From the NCBI GenBank assembly GCA_947259975.1, contig CAMYOD010000037.1, forward strand, positions 73,522-137,521: DNA of 64,000 bases. The letters are read 5' to 3'. The translations under genes and the position numbers were made by a program. Below are positions 20,767-28,880 of this stretch, one piece after another; position 1 is the stretch's first letter, and the number at the start of each line of letters is the position of its first letter. The notes under the pieces were generated by a model. The model was not told the DNA's origin, did no database searches, and saw nothing but the letters and a program-made list of their open reading frames with translations. The stretch is from an uncultured Gammaproteobacteria bacterium. GTDB taxonomy: Bacteria > Pseudomonadota > Gammaproteobacteria > HyVt-429.

Positions 20767-21051
20767 TTAGGAGTGTGTCGCGGGTGGGCCGCGTGCAAAC
20801 TGGGCAAAAACGGGTCGATGGGGTAGTGTCTGACTGTCTTTGGTTGGTTGTACGACGGTACCGACGACAGGGGAGGGAAGGGGAGTCGCCGGTGCCAGTG
20901 CGGCTTTTCCGTGATGACTGAGCAGGCAGACCGCGCAGATTTCGTGATCGCTTTGCGGGGTCGCATGGTCATGTGCCACGGTGACCAGCTGGCCGCCGAA
21001 CAGGCCGGCAACCAGAATAAGTGTGACCCAGAACTGGTGCTTATGGACCAT
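20767..21051 (-). CDS. Small His-rich exported protein (DUF2946-like)
   Basis: About 94 residues from ATG 21051 (an in-frame GTG or ATG further upstream extends it to 21087). A hydrophobic N-terminal segment (FWVTLILVAGLFGGQLVTVA) is followed by HDHATPQSDHEICAVCLLSHHGK, which has clustered His and a CAVC pair, features seen in short proteins placed near metal-homeostasis genes. It heads the zinc operon, 77 bp before the porin gene. It may bind or sense the metal at the membrane; no homologue is confirmed. Confidence 0.55.
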   Translation of the reverse strand: MVHKHQFWVTLILVAGLFGGQLVTVAHDHATPQSDHEICAVCLLSHHGKAALAPATPLPSPVVGTVVQPTKDSQTLPHRPVFAQFARGPPATHS

Positions 21052-21172
21052 GGGTACGATTGTAGTATGGGCGTGGGGCGGCGTCATCTATCTGTCGGCG
21101 GCGGAGTTGCAGATCGGCTCGGCCGCACAAAACCGGCTCGGGATCCCGGGGTCGGGTGGGGATTTGAAGAAA

Positions 21173-21247
21173 TGGTGGGCGATACTGGGTTCGAACCAGT
21201 GACCCCTGCCGTGTGAAGGCAGTGCTCTCCCGCTGAGCTAATCGCCC
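21173..21247 (-). tRNA. tRNA-Val (anticodon CAC)
   Basis: The reverse complement folds into a 75-nt cloverleaf beginning GGGCGATTAGCTCAGC and ending with encoded CCA. The anticodon loop is TTCACAC with anticodon CAC, reading GTG valine codons. The T-loop is GGTTCGAACC. It lies just upstream of the zinc operon on the same strand. Confidence 0.95.
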
Positions 21248-21333
21248 GTAGCTACCGAATTCAGCGGCGAAGTTTACGCGGGCGCCGGGCGGGGGGTCAA
21301 TCTGCCGGTGTCCTGTGCCGGCTGGGCCCCGCA

Positions 21334-21496
21334 CGGCTTAATCTCGCGCTACCGCCCTGTAGCGCTCGAATCGCGGCCTTGCGCTGCAAAAATGGGGTCG
21401 GAGTGAAGTTTTCCAGGAATCTTGGATTTTTATTGTGTACTGCGAATGGAAAATTCACTCCGACCCCATTTTTAAGGCCGGACGACGCTTGTCGGG
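21334..21496 (+). repeat. Intergenic hairpin repeat, copy C, split by a nested element
   Basis: The left part (CTTAATCTCGCGCTAC...GTAGCGCTCGAATCGCG) and right part (AAGGCCGGACGACGCTTG) match copy B, but between them the usual CCCTGCGC stem loop is replaced by an 86-bp palindromic insert. This gap of 361 bp between tRNA-Val and gltX (21248-21608) holds the repeat, the nested insert and the gltX leader; I see no gene in it. Confidence 0.65.
21388..21473 (+). mobile_element. REPIN-like palindromic element nested in copy C
   Basis: An 86-bp unit with perfect 20-bp inverted ends (21388-21407 and 21454-21473), each carrying GGGGTCGGAGTGAA or its complement; pairing continues inward with a one-base offset through TTTTCCA. 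From memory, GGGGTC(A/G)GAGTGAA palindromes flank REP-associated tyrosine transposase (RAYT) genes and occur as non-autonomous copies. No transposase lies in the window. A half copy (GACTCCGACCCCAT) occurs at 28752-28765. Confidence 0.6.
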
Positions 21497-21608
21497 CATC
21501 CGGGTGGCGCGAGACTGAAGGTTTCCCGACCTGCGCCTGATTTTGCGCCGGGTTTTCACTAGAATAGCCGCCTTCGACGCGCCGGCCCTTACTTGGAAGA
21601 ACCCGCTC

Positions 21609-23027
21609 ATGACCGTCCGTACCCGCTTCGCCCCCAGCCCCACCGGCCACTTGCACATCGGTGGCGTGCGCACCGCGCTGTATTCCTGGCTCTATGCCCG
21701 CAAGCATGGCGGCGAGTTCGTGCTGCGCATCGAGGATACGGACCGGGAGCGCTCCACCCCGGAGTCCATCAACGCGATTCTGCAGGGCATGTCCTGGCTG
21801 GGGCTGGAATTCGACGAGGGTCCGTTCTATCAGACTCAGCGCTTCGCCCGTTACGGTGAATTGATCGACAAGCTGCTGGCCGAGGACAAGGCCTATTATT
21901 GTTACTGCAGCAAGGAGGAGCTGGAGTCCATGCGCGCCGAGCAGCGCGCGCGCGGCGAAAAGCCCCGTTACGACCGCCGTTGCCGTGACGCCGGCCACAA
22001 ACCCCATGGCGACATCAAGCCGGTGGTCCGTTTCAAGAATCCCCTCGCGGGTAGCGTCGTCATCGACGATCAGATCCGCGGGCACGTGGTCATCAGCAAC
22101 GATGAACTCGACGATCTGATCATTGCCCGTGCCGACGGCACGCCGACCTACAACTTCACCGTGGTGGTCGACGACATGGACATGAAAATCAGTCATGTGA
22201 TTCGTGGCGACGACCATCTCAACAACACGCCGCGGCAAATCAATATGTTCCATGCGCTCGATGCCGCGCCGCCGAGTTATGCGCACGTGCCTATGATCCT
22301 CGGTGCGGACGGGCAGCGGTTGTCGAAACGTCACGGGGCCGTGAGTGTGCTCGAATTTCGCGACCAGGGTTTTTTGCCCGAGTCATTGATCAATTATCTG
22401 GTACGTCTGGGGTGGTCGCATGGTGACCAGGAGATTTTTTCCGTCGACGAGATGGTGGAGTACTTCGACATCGTGAACGTGAATAAGTCCGCATCCACGT
22501 TCAATCCCGAGAAACTGCTGTGGTTGAATCAACACTACATCAAGTCGAGCCCGCTGGAGCACATCGCCAGTCATCTGCGCCAGTATCTGGGTGAGCACGA
22601 CGTGGACCCCGAGGCCGGGCCGGATCCGGTGGAGATCGTCGCGGCCCAACGGGAGCGCAGCAAGACCCTGGTGGAAATGGCGGACAAAAGTCTGTTTTTC
22701 TATCGTGAGCTGGACGGCTACGACGAAAAGCAGGCAAAGAAGAATCTCACCACGGACATCGCACCCGTGCTGACGCAGTTGCGAACGCGACTGGCGGAGG
22801 CTGCGACCTGGGACGCCGACGCTTTGCATCAGATCGTCGAAGAAGTCGCCGCGGCCGCGGGTCTCAAATTCGGCAAATTGGCCCAGCCGCTGCGGGTGGC
22901 TCTGAGTGGCGGCGGGGTATCGCCGCCGATCGATACCACCCTGGTGCTGCTCGGGCCGGAACGGGTGCTGGCGCGCATCGATCAGGCGCCGGAATATATA
23001 GGCGCGCGCGCCGCCCAGTCGGCTTGA
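21609..23027 (+). CDS. gltX: Glutamyl-tRNA synthetase
   Basis: Charges tRNA-Glu with glutamate. The 472-residue class I synthetase has the HIGH-type motif PSPTGHLHIGGVRTAL at the N-terminus, the zinc-type or editing-like CYCSKEELESM region, and the KMSKS-type QRLSKRHGAVSV. A C-terminal anticodon-binding helical domain follows. The ATG at 21609 gives MTVRTRFAPSPTG, the normal start; the longer frame from 21543 is not needed. Two tRNA genes, one of them tRNA-Glu(UUC), lie directly downstream. Confidence 0.96.
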   Translation: MTVRTRFAPSPTGHLHIGGVRTALYSWLYARKHGGEFVLRIEDTDRERSTPESINAILQGMSWLGLEFDEGPFYQTQRFARYGELIDKLLAEDKAYYCYCSKEELESMRAEQRARGEKPRYDRRCRDAGHKPHGDIKPVVRFKNPLAGSVVIDDQIRGHVVISNDELDDLIIARADGTPTYNFTVVVDDMDMKISHVIRGDDHLNNTPRQINMFHALDAAPPSYAHVPMILGADGQRLSKRHGAVSVLEFRDQGFLPESLINYLVRLGWSHGDQEIFSVDEMVEYFDIVNVNKSASTFNPEKLLWLNQHYIKSSPLEHIASHLRQYLGEHDVDPEAGPDPVEIVAAQRERSKTLVEMADKSLFFYRELDGYDEKQAKKNLTTDIAPVLTQLRTRLAEAATWDADALHQIVEEVAAAAGLKFGKLAQPLRVALSGGGVSPPIDTTLVLLGPERVLARIDQAPEYIGARAAQSA

Positions 23028-23067
23028 CCTGTCCCGGTTACCGACGTAAATTAGCGCACCTTTCGCA

Positions 23068-23143
23068 GGGGCCATAGCTCAGCTGGGAGAGCGCAACACT
23101 GGCAGTGTTGAGGTCGGCGGTTCGATCCCGCCTGGCTCCACCA
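23068..23143 (+). tRNA. tRNA-Ala (anticodon GGC)
   Basis: A 76-nt cloverleaf beginning GGGGCCATAGCTCAGC with an anticodon loop CTGGCAG (anticodon GGC, codons GCC/GCU), T-loop GGTTCGATCC and encoded CCA. It lies 40 bp after gltX on the same strand; E. coli gltX also sits beside tRNA-Ala(GGC) genes. Confidence 0.96.
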
Positions 23144-23151
23144 AAACCCGC

Positions 23152-23180
23152 GCGGGCGGCCACGGCGGCCCGCTATTTTT
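23152..23180 (+). terminator. Possible intrinsic terminator after tRNA-Ala
   Basis: GCGGGC (23152-23157) pairs with GCCCGC (23168-23173) around a GC-rich loop, followed by TATTTTT. It sits between tRNA-Ala and tRNA-Glu, so it could stop gltX/tRNA-Ala transcription or be a processing hairpin if the tRNAs are co-transcribed. Confidence 0.4.
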
Positions 23181-23193
23181 ATGAGCAGACTGT

Positions 23194-23270
23194 GTCCCCA
23201 TCGTCTAGCCGGCCTAGGACACCGCCCTTTCACGGCGGTAACAGGGGTTCGAATCCCCTTGGGGACGCCA
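23194..23270 (+). tRNA. tRNA-Glu (anticodon TTC)
   Basis: A 77-nt cloverleaf beginning GTCCCCATCGTCTAGCC, anticodon stem CCGCC/GGCGG with loop CTTTCAC (anticodon TTC, codons GAA/GAG), T-arm AGGGGTTCGAATCCCCT and encoded CCA. A second glutamate isoacceptor (CTC) lies at 52590-52664. Confidence 0.96.
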
Positions 23271-23367
23271 TTTCATACTTCGGGATTGGGTTGCCACGTG
23301 GCCGTGACTCGGCGACCCTGCGCGAATGCCGACCATGGCGCAGAACCAAACCTCCGGGACGAGGTTG

Positions 23368-23904
23368 ATGGAGGTTAGGGATACCGATCTTACCGGCGTT
23401 AAGCTCGTCATCCCGCGGGTATTTGACGACCCGCGTGGTTTCTTCCTGGAAAGTTACAACCAGCGCGCCTTTGCCGACGCGGGCCTGCCCGACACCTTTG
23501 TGCAGGACAATCACTCCTTTTCGACCAAGGGCGTGTTGCGCGGACTGCATTACCAATACCCAACCTGGCAGGGCAAGCTTGTGCGCGCGGTCACGGGGCG
23601 GATCTTCGATGTGGCCGTGGATATCCGCGCCGACTCACCGGAGTTCGGTCGCTGGTTTGCAACGGAATTGTCATCGGAAAATAAGCACCAACTCTGGGTG
23701 CCGCCGGGCTATGCGCACGGCTTCTGTGTTCTCAGTGATTACGCGGATGTCACCTACAAGGTAACGACGCTCTATGAACCAAGCGAGGATCGGTGTATTC
23801 GCTGGGACGATCCGGATATCGGGGTGCAATGGCCGATCGCGGAGCCCATTGTCTCGGACAAAGACGCCAAGGGTGAATTGCTGAAAGACCTTCAGCTGGA
23901 CTGA
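23368..23904 (+). CDS. rfbC: dTDP-4-dehydrorhamnose 3,5-epimerase
   Basis: Third enzyme of dTDP-L-rhamnose synthesis for surface polysaccharide. From ATG 23368 the protein has 178 residues, the family length, with FDDPRGFFLESYN near the N-terminus, QDNHSFSTKGVLRGLHYQ, and PPGYAHGFCVLS; the catalytic His lies in RGLHYQ. An in-frame ATG at 23326 exists, but the region upstream lacks family similarity. rfbD follows 8 bp later. No rfbA or rfbB is in the window. Confidence 0.92.
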   Translation: MEVRDTDLTGVKLVIPRVFDDPRGFFLESYNQRAFADAGLPDTFVQDNHSFSTKGVLRGLHYQYPTWQGKLVRAVTGRIFDVAVDIRADSPEFGRWFATELSSENKHQLWVPPGYAHGFCVLSDYADVTYKVTTLYEPSEDRCIRWDDPDIGVQWPIAEPIVSDKDAKGELLKDLQLD

Positions 23905-23911
23905 TCCCGTT

Positions 23912-24790
23912 TTGCGTATCCTTCTTTTCGGCAAGAGCGGGCAGGTCGGCAGCGAGCTCCAGCCTTTGCTCGCCACGCGTGGCGATCTCATTGCCGTCGG
24001 CCGTGCGGAGGTCGACCTCAGTGACCCGGCCGCGGCGGAGCGTCTGATTGCCGCGGAAAAACCTCAGTGGGTGATCAACGCCGCTGCCTATACCGCAGTC
24101 GACAAGGCCGAAGCCGAACCGGAATTGGCGCAACTGCTCAATGCAGACGTGCCGGGGGTCATGGCGCGCGCGGCCAGGGCGGTAAACGCCCCGTTTATCC
24201 ATTATTCTACCGATTACGTCTTTGACGGCGGTGCGCAGACACCCTACAAAGAGGATGATGCGACGAACCCCCTGGGCGTCTACGGCCACAGTAAGCTCGC
24301 CGGCGAGGCGGCGGTGTGCGCCGCGGGCGGTGCACACCTCATCTTACGTACCGCCTGGGTGTATTCCCTGCAGGGGCACAATTTCCTCAAGACCATGTTA
24401 CGGCTGGCCAGGGAGCGCGATGAGGTGCGGGTGGTGAACGATCAGATCGGCAGCCCCACATTCGCCGGCGCCATCGCGCAGGGCACGGTGGCGGTGATCG
24501 ATCGTGTGCAGCAGGCGCGTGGCTTGCTGGATCGCAACACAGGGATTTATCAAATGACCTGTGGTGGTTCCACGTCCTGGTGGGGGTTTGCAGTGCGCAT
24601 TCTTGCGCTCGCCGGCTTCGATCACGTCAACGTGGTGCCGATCACGACCGCCGAATATCCGACCCCGGCCGCGCGACCTGCCTATTCGGTTCTGTCGAAT
24701 GAGAAGTTGGCGTCGGTGTTCGATGTGCGTTTACCGGACTGGGAACAAGCGCTGGAGACCTGTTTGACGCGGGGCGGTCTTGTCGGATAG
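23912..24790 (+). CDS. rfbD: dTDP-4-dehydrorhamnose reductase
   Basis: Final NAD(P)H-dependent step to dTDP-L-rhamnose. The 292-residue extended SDR has LLFGKSGQVGSEL (nucleotide-binding GxxGxxG variant), VINAAAYTAVDKAE, HYSTDYVFDGG and the catalytic YGHSKLAGE. The start is a TTG at 23912, since no ATG suits the family N-terminus RILLFG. It overlaps the helicase gene by 11 bp. Confidence 0.93.
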   Translation: MRILLFGKSGQVGSELQPLLATRGDLIAVGRAEVDLSDPAAAERLIAAEKPQWVINAAAYTAVDKAEAEPELAQLLNADVPGVMARAARAVNAPFIHYSTDYVFDGGAQTPYKEDDATNPLGVYGHSKLAGEAAVCAAGGAHLILRTAWVYSLQGHNFLKTMLRLARERDEVRVVNDQIGSPTFAGAIAQGTVAVIDRVQQARGLLDRNTGIYQMTCGGSTSWWGFAVRILALAGFDHVNVVPITTAEYPTPAARPAYSVLSNEKLASVFDVRLPDWEQALETCLTRGGLVG

Positions 24791-26702
24791 CGGCGACATG
24801 CTGGGCCCCACGGGCCCGGTCGCGGAACTGCTAGAAGGATACGTGGCGCGGGACGGCCAACAGGAAATGGCCCGCGCCATCCAGCGCACCCTCGAAGACG
24901 GCGGCATGTTGATCGCCGAGTCCGGGACCGGCACTGGCAAGACCCTGGCCTATCTGGTCCCCGCGCTCTTGTCCGGCCAGCGTGTTCTCGTTGTCACCGG
25001 GACCAAGAATTTGCAGGAGCAATTATACTTTCGTGATCTTCCGCTGGTGCGCGAGGCGCTGCAGATTCCCGTCACCACGGCGCTGCTCAAGGGGCGCGCT
25101 AATTATCTTTGTACTTACCGCCTCGAACAGGCCGAGACCACAAATCGGTTTGAGCCGGCCCCCTGGCATGAGGATCTGTTACGCATTCGGCGTTGGGCGG
25201 AGCAAACAGACACGGGTGACATTGCCGAGGTCGGCGATGTGCCGGAGAAAAGTGATGTCTGGTGGGCGGTGACTTCGACGTCGGAGAATTGCCTCGGCGC
25301 CAAATGTCCACGCCTGACGGAATGTCATGTGTTGCAGGCGCGCGGCCGGGCGCTCGCCGCCGATGTCCTGGTGATCAATCATCATTTGTTCTTCGCCGAC
25401 CTGGTCATCCGCGAAGACGGCTTCGGCCAGTTACTGCCCGGTGCCGATGCCGTGATCTTCGACGAAGCCCACAAATTGCCGGACCTGGCATCGGAATTCT
25501 TCGGCACCAGTTTTAGCGGTCAGCAGGTCGTGAATCTGTGCCGCGATACCACGGCAGCGGAGGTGAGTGAGCAAAGCGGTATCGCCGAGTTGCCCGCACG
25601 GGTCGACGCGACCAAGAAGGCGGTCGCAGACCTGCGACTGGCCCTGGGACGGGACGCGCGGCGAATGCCGTGGCTGAGTGTGGCCGAAGACAGCGGCTTC
25701 AAGGCCGCACTTGAAAATATGGTGACCGTGCTCGACGATCTGGTCGTGGCACTGGAGGCGGCGGCGGTGCGGGGTGAAGCGCTGACGAGTTGCTGGCAAC
25801 GCGGGTCCGATCTTATACAGCGCGTTCACGCTATCTGCGAGGACCCAGACGCGGAATTCGTGCGCTGGATCGATATCACGACCCGTTCGTTCGTGCTTCG
25901 GCTGACACCCCTGGATCCAGCTATCGCGTTCCGCGAAAAAATGCTTGCTGGCCCCAAGTCCTGGGTGTTCACATCGGCAACCCTGACGGTGAAGGACGAT
26001 TTTTCCCATTTTCGCACCCGCCTGGGTGTCGATGATGCGGACACCGCGATCTGGCAGAGCCCATTCGACTTCTCGCGCCAGGCCCTGATGTATCTCCCCG
26101 ACGGTCTGCCGGAGCCGCAGAGCCGTGATTACACCCGCGCGGTGGTGGCGGTTGCCGAGCCGGTGATCGAGGCCTGTACCGGCGGTGTATTCATGCTATT
26201 CACCAGCCACCGCGCCTTGCGTCAGGCGGCCGGCTATCTGCGCGCGCAGGACGCGCGTCCCGTATTCGTGCAGGGTGATGCACCGCGTTCCGAGTTACTC
26301 GATCGTTTTCGCGCCACCGGCAACGGCTTGCTGCTTGGCACCGCCAGTTTCTGGGAGGGTGTGGATGTGCGCGGCACGGCCCTGTCCTGCGTGATTATCG
26401 ACAAGTTGCCATTCGCCACACCGGACGACCCGGTCCTGCAGGCGCGTGCCGCCGCCATGCAACAGGCGGGGCGTAACCCGTTCATGGAATATCAATTGCC
26501 CACGGCGGTGATTGCGTTGAAACAAGGGGTGGGCCGCTTGATACGCGATGTCACGGACCGCGGGGTGCTGGTGCTGTGTGATCCGCGTCTACGGACACGC
26601 AGTTATGGCAAGGTGTTCCTGCAGAGTCTGCCTGACATGCCGGTGACCCGGAATGTGTGTGACGTCGAGAATTTTTTCGCGCGTGACGCGACTGCCGCGT
26701 GA
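24780..26702 (+). CDS. yoaA: ATP-dependent DNA helicase, DinG family (YoaA-like)
   Basis: XPD-like Fe-S helicase of 640 residues, the length of YoaA. Motif I is ESGTGTGKTLAYLVPALL, motif II is DEAHKLPD, and a cysteine cluster CLGAKCPRLTEC together with the earlier CTYRLEQ provides the 4Fe-4S site. Later helicase motifs end with VGRLIRDVTDRG. The start may be TTG 24780 or ATG 24798. The overlap with rfbD suggests co-translation, although the functions are unrelated. YoaA works in replication-fork repair with the HolC subunit in E. coli. Confidence 0.9.
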   Translation: MSDSGDMLGPTGPVAELLEGYVARDGQQEMARAIQRTLEDGGMLIAESGTGTGKTLAYLVPALLSGQRVLVVTGTKNLQEQLYFRDLPLVREALQIPVTTALLKGRANYLCTYRLEQAETTNRFEPAPWHEDLLRIRRWAEQTDTGDIAEVGDVPEKSDVWWAVTSTSENCLGAKCPRLTECHVLQARGRALAADVLVINHHLFFADLVIREDGFGQLLPGADAVIFDEAHKLPDLASEFFGTSFSGQQVVNLCRDTTAAEVSEQSGIAELPARVDATKKAVADLRLALGRDARRMPWLSVAEDSGFKAALENMVTVLDDLVVALEAAAVRGEALTSCWQRGSDLIQRVHAICEDPDAEFVRWIDITTRSFVLRLTPLDPAIAFREKMLAGPKSWVFTSATLTVKDDFSHFRTRLGVDDADTAIWQSPFDFSRQALMYLPDGLPEPQSRDYTRAVVAVAEPVIEACTGGVFMLFTSHRALRQAAGYLRAQDARPVFVQGDAPRSELLDRFRATGNGLLLGTASFWEGVDVRGTALSCVIIDKLPFATPDDPVLQARAAAMQQAGRNPFMEYQLPTAVIALKQGVGRLIRDVTDRGVLVLCDPRLRTRSYGKVFLQSLPDMPVTRNVCDVENFFARDATAA

Positions 26703-26709
26703 GCAGTGC

Positions 26710-27480
26710 CTAGAAAATACTCTGGCCGACGCTGATGATGTCGCCCGGTTCCACCGGCGCCGTCAACCGCTCCCGCTTCGGTCGCTGGTCCGGATCGCTG
26801 TCGCGCGTAACGTTGATCTTGCGCTTGGATGCACGGCTGGTGAATCCGCCCGCCAGGGCGATGGCCTTTTCAATTGTAAGTCCGTCACGATATTCGTAAG
26901 CGCCTGGAGTCTTGACCTCACCACGCACAAAGAACTGAAGACTGCTGAGTTCCTTCTCACCGATTGAGATGACATCGCCGGGCTGGATGCGCGCATTCAA
27001 TGCTATCGGTACGGCGCCCTGTTCCAGATCGGCAGCGCGTTGAATCATAATTTCGTCGCGCGCGGCGGACTCACTGAAACCGCCGGCCAGGGTCACCGCC
27101 TTTTCGACGGTCATGCCTTCGGTATACGAATAGCCGCCCGGACTGCGCACGCCGCCGTTTACATAAAAGGGTCGATACTCGAGAATCGAAACGCTCACGG
27201 TGGGCTTGCGCAGATAGCCATTGCGCAACATGTTCGTTAGCCGGATCTCCAATTCGCGCGCAGTAACCCCGCTGGCCTCGATTTCACCCAGTAACGGGAA
27301 CGACAGCGTCCCGTTGGCGCCGACCCGGGCCTGGTCCAGGCTAAGATCCTCTTCGCCAAACACGTGGATCGAGAGCAGATCGCCGGGTGCGATTCGGTAC
27401 GCTTCGGTACCCGTCGCTGCCGCGGCAATATGCGGCGCGATGAGCAACAAACATAATATGACCCAGCACAGTCGTTTCAT
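26710..27480 (-). CDS. Polysaccharide export protein (Wza-like, SLBB domains)
   Basis: Exported 256-residue protein with signal peptide MKRLCWVILCLLLIAPHIAAAA, an N-terminal poly-export domain (YRIAPGDLLSIHVFGEEDLS) and two SLBB repeats marked by VNGGVRSPGGYSYTEGMTVEKA and VRGEVKTPGAYEYRDGLTIEKA. It lacks a lipobox Cys in the signal and the C-terminal helix of Wza, so it is a short, possibly periplasmic, variant. The start is the ATG at 27480. It converges with yoaA, with 7 bp between stops. Export of the rhamnose-containing polymer from rfbCD is a possible link but unproven. Confidence 0.82.
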   Translation of the reverse strand: MKRLCWVILCLLLIAPHIAAAATGTEAYRIAPGDLLSIHVFGEEDLSLDQARVGANGTLSFPLLGEIEASGVTARELEIRLTNMLRNGYLRKPTVSVSILEYRPFYVNGGVRSPGGYSYTEGMTVEKAVTLAGGFSESAARDEIMIQRAADLEQGAVPIALNARIQPGDVISIGEKELSSLQFFVRGEVKTPGAYEYRDGLTIEKAIALAGGFTSRASKRKINVTRDSDPDQRPKRERLTAPVEPGDIISVGQSIF

Positions 27481-27693
27481 ATTCCAGTCCATCATTAATA
27501 TAGTCCCACAAACTGCACAAAAAGTTTCCCGGCGCCTCACGCCAGACGTGCTTTGTCGCCGCGAAGTGGCCTCACAGGCCGATATCGCGGAGAAATGGTC
27601 CCGTTAAGGATGATCGGCCGCATGGCCAAAATCTAAAGCGGATCGAGCGCCGGGGCGGTTGATCACGTCCGCGGCTGGCAGTGGCTAAGGGGC

Positions 27694-27918
27694 TCAGGAG
27701 TGTGATTTCTCGCGATTCTGCTGTAGGCGCTCATAGATTGCCGATAAACGCTTGATTTCATCAATATGGTCATCCACCTTGCCGCGTTCGAACAAGGACA
27801 TTGGCTGTTTGCTGACGGTAATTTCGTCGAGAATCTTCGCGACCGCATCACGCTCGCGGACCAGCTGCTGTGTGATCTCGTCAAGCGTTGCGCTCGATTC
27901 GTCGATTGGCTTTCTCAT
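27694..27918 (-). CDS. Small hypothetical protein
   Basis: A 74-residue acidic/basic product, predicted helical (DEITQQLVRERDAVAKILDEIT, then DHIDEIKRLSAIYERLQQNRE), likely a coiled coil. The start ATG 27918 lacks an obvious ribosome-binding site, and the frame is open further upstream to 28122. I do not recognise the family. Support is open length and heptad-like pattern only. Confidence 0.4.
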   Translation of the reverse strand: MRKPIDESSATLDEITQQLVRERDAVAKILDEITVSKQPMSLFERGKVDDHIDEIKRLSAIYERLQQNREKSHS

Positions 27919-28261
27919 AACAGTCGGTGTGCTCGCTGGCGGGTGAAGTGATGATTTACCCTTAACGTTGCCGTGAGTCAAATGACCATGCCAGGTAACG
28001 CTTGCCGTGGCCGGGCGGACCCGGGTGGTAACAATTTTTGCGAGCCGCAGCTTACAAAGATTGTCATGCGCGGACGGTTTGCGCAATTTCGGCTTCCGGC
28101 CATAGCGTCCCGCGACGCCCATAACCGCAGGAATTTAAAGATGCTTTCGCGCAGCTTGGGCGGTGCGCACCGGTGCCGGTGATAGTTGGCAAGGAAATTG
28201 ATAATCACCCTGGCAGCAGCCGCCGGCGTCGAGCCCGGCTTCACTCATAGGAGGCTGACCA
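27919..28261. other. Divergent 343-bp intergenic region, no gene recognised
   Basis: The stretch separates the small hypothetical gene from kbp. Short open frames here have no recognisable product. It ends in a strong AGGAGG (28249-28254) for kbp and contains a GCACCGGTGC palindrome near 28165. Promoters for both directions must lie inside, but I could not place them reliably. Confidence 0.5.
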
Positions 28262-28705
28262 ATGGTTGATTTGACAGGTTTATTTGATTTTGCGGCGGAC
28301 GTCGGCAAGCGGCTGTTCGGCGCTGACGATGACGCCGCCAGCAAGATCCGGGAAATGCTTGCGGCGGAGAAGACCCTGCCCGTCAAGGGACTCGATGTAG
28401 CCTTCGCGGACGGCGTTGTCACCCTGTGCGGAGAATGTGAATCGGCGGCGGATAAGGAGAAAGTCGTCTTGCTTGCCGGTAATGTCCAGGGTGTGAAGCG
28501 GGTCGAGGCGGATAAACTCTCGGCGCCCGTCTCCGGCGGCGAAGGACGCTATTATGTGGTGCAGGCGGGGGATTCGCTCTCGAAGATCGCCAACGTTTTT
28601 TTTGGTAATCCCATGGAATACCCCAAGATATTTGAGGCAAACCGTGAAGTAATCAAGGATCCTGATCTCATTTATCCGGGCCAAAAACTGCGTATTCCCG
28701 CCTGA
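28262..28705 (+). CDS. kbp: BON-LysM potassium-binding protein (Kbp/YgaU-like)
   Basis: A 147-residue protein with an N-terminal BON domain (about 23-86, with DVAFADGVVTLCGECES) and a C-terminal LysM domain (about 96-146, YYVVQAGDSLSKIANVFFGNPMEYPKIFEANREV). This is the architecture and length of E. coli Kbp, a cytoplasmic K+-binding protein. No signal peptide is seen. The start follows AGGAGG by 7 bp. Solitary gene between two intergenic regions. Confidence 0.88.
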   Translation: MVDLTGLFDFAADVGKRLFGADDDAASKIREMLAAEKTLPVKGLDVAFADGVVTLCGECESAADKEKVVLLAGNVQGVKRVEADKLSAPVSGGEGRYYVVQAGDSLSKIANVFFGNPMEYPKIFEANREVIKDPDLIYPGQKLRIPA

Positions 28706-28751
28706 ATTCGGGCATCTTGCAATGGCTCGGATTGTCCATTCGTCTCGTGTT

Positions 28752-28765
28752 GACTCCGACCCCAT
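28752..28765 (-). repeat. Half copy of the REPIN-like palindrome end
   Basis: GACTCCGACCCCAT here matches the right arm of the 21388-21473 element (one base different). The following AAGGCTGAATGACCCTCGGCGGG loosely resembles the right end of the hairpin repeat family, so a decayed copy C-like arrangement may lie at about 28750-28800. The 175-bp gap 28706-28880 holds no gene. Confidence 0.45.
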
Positions 28766-28880
28766 ATCTGCAAGGCTGAATGACCCTCGGCGGGACCGCA
28801 GCCAACGCCCGACGCAAGCTTAGCCACTACCGACAATTTCATAACCGTTAATCACAGCAATAAAACAGAGGGTAATCCTG

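Noticed and set aside
27978-28244. Possible gene upstream of kbp on the minus strand
   Set aside because: Codon pattern and composition are unlike neighbours, no ribosome-binding site, no domain recognised.
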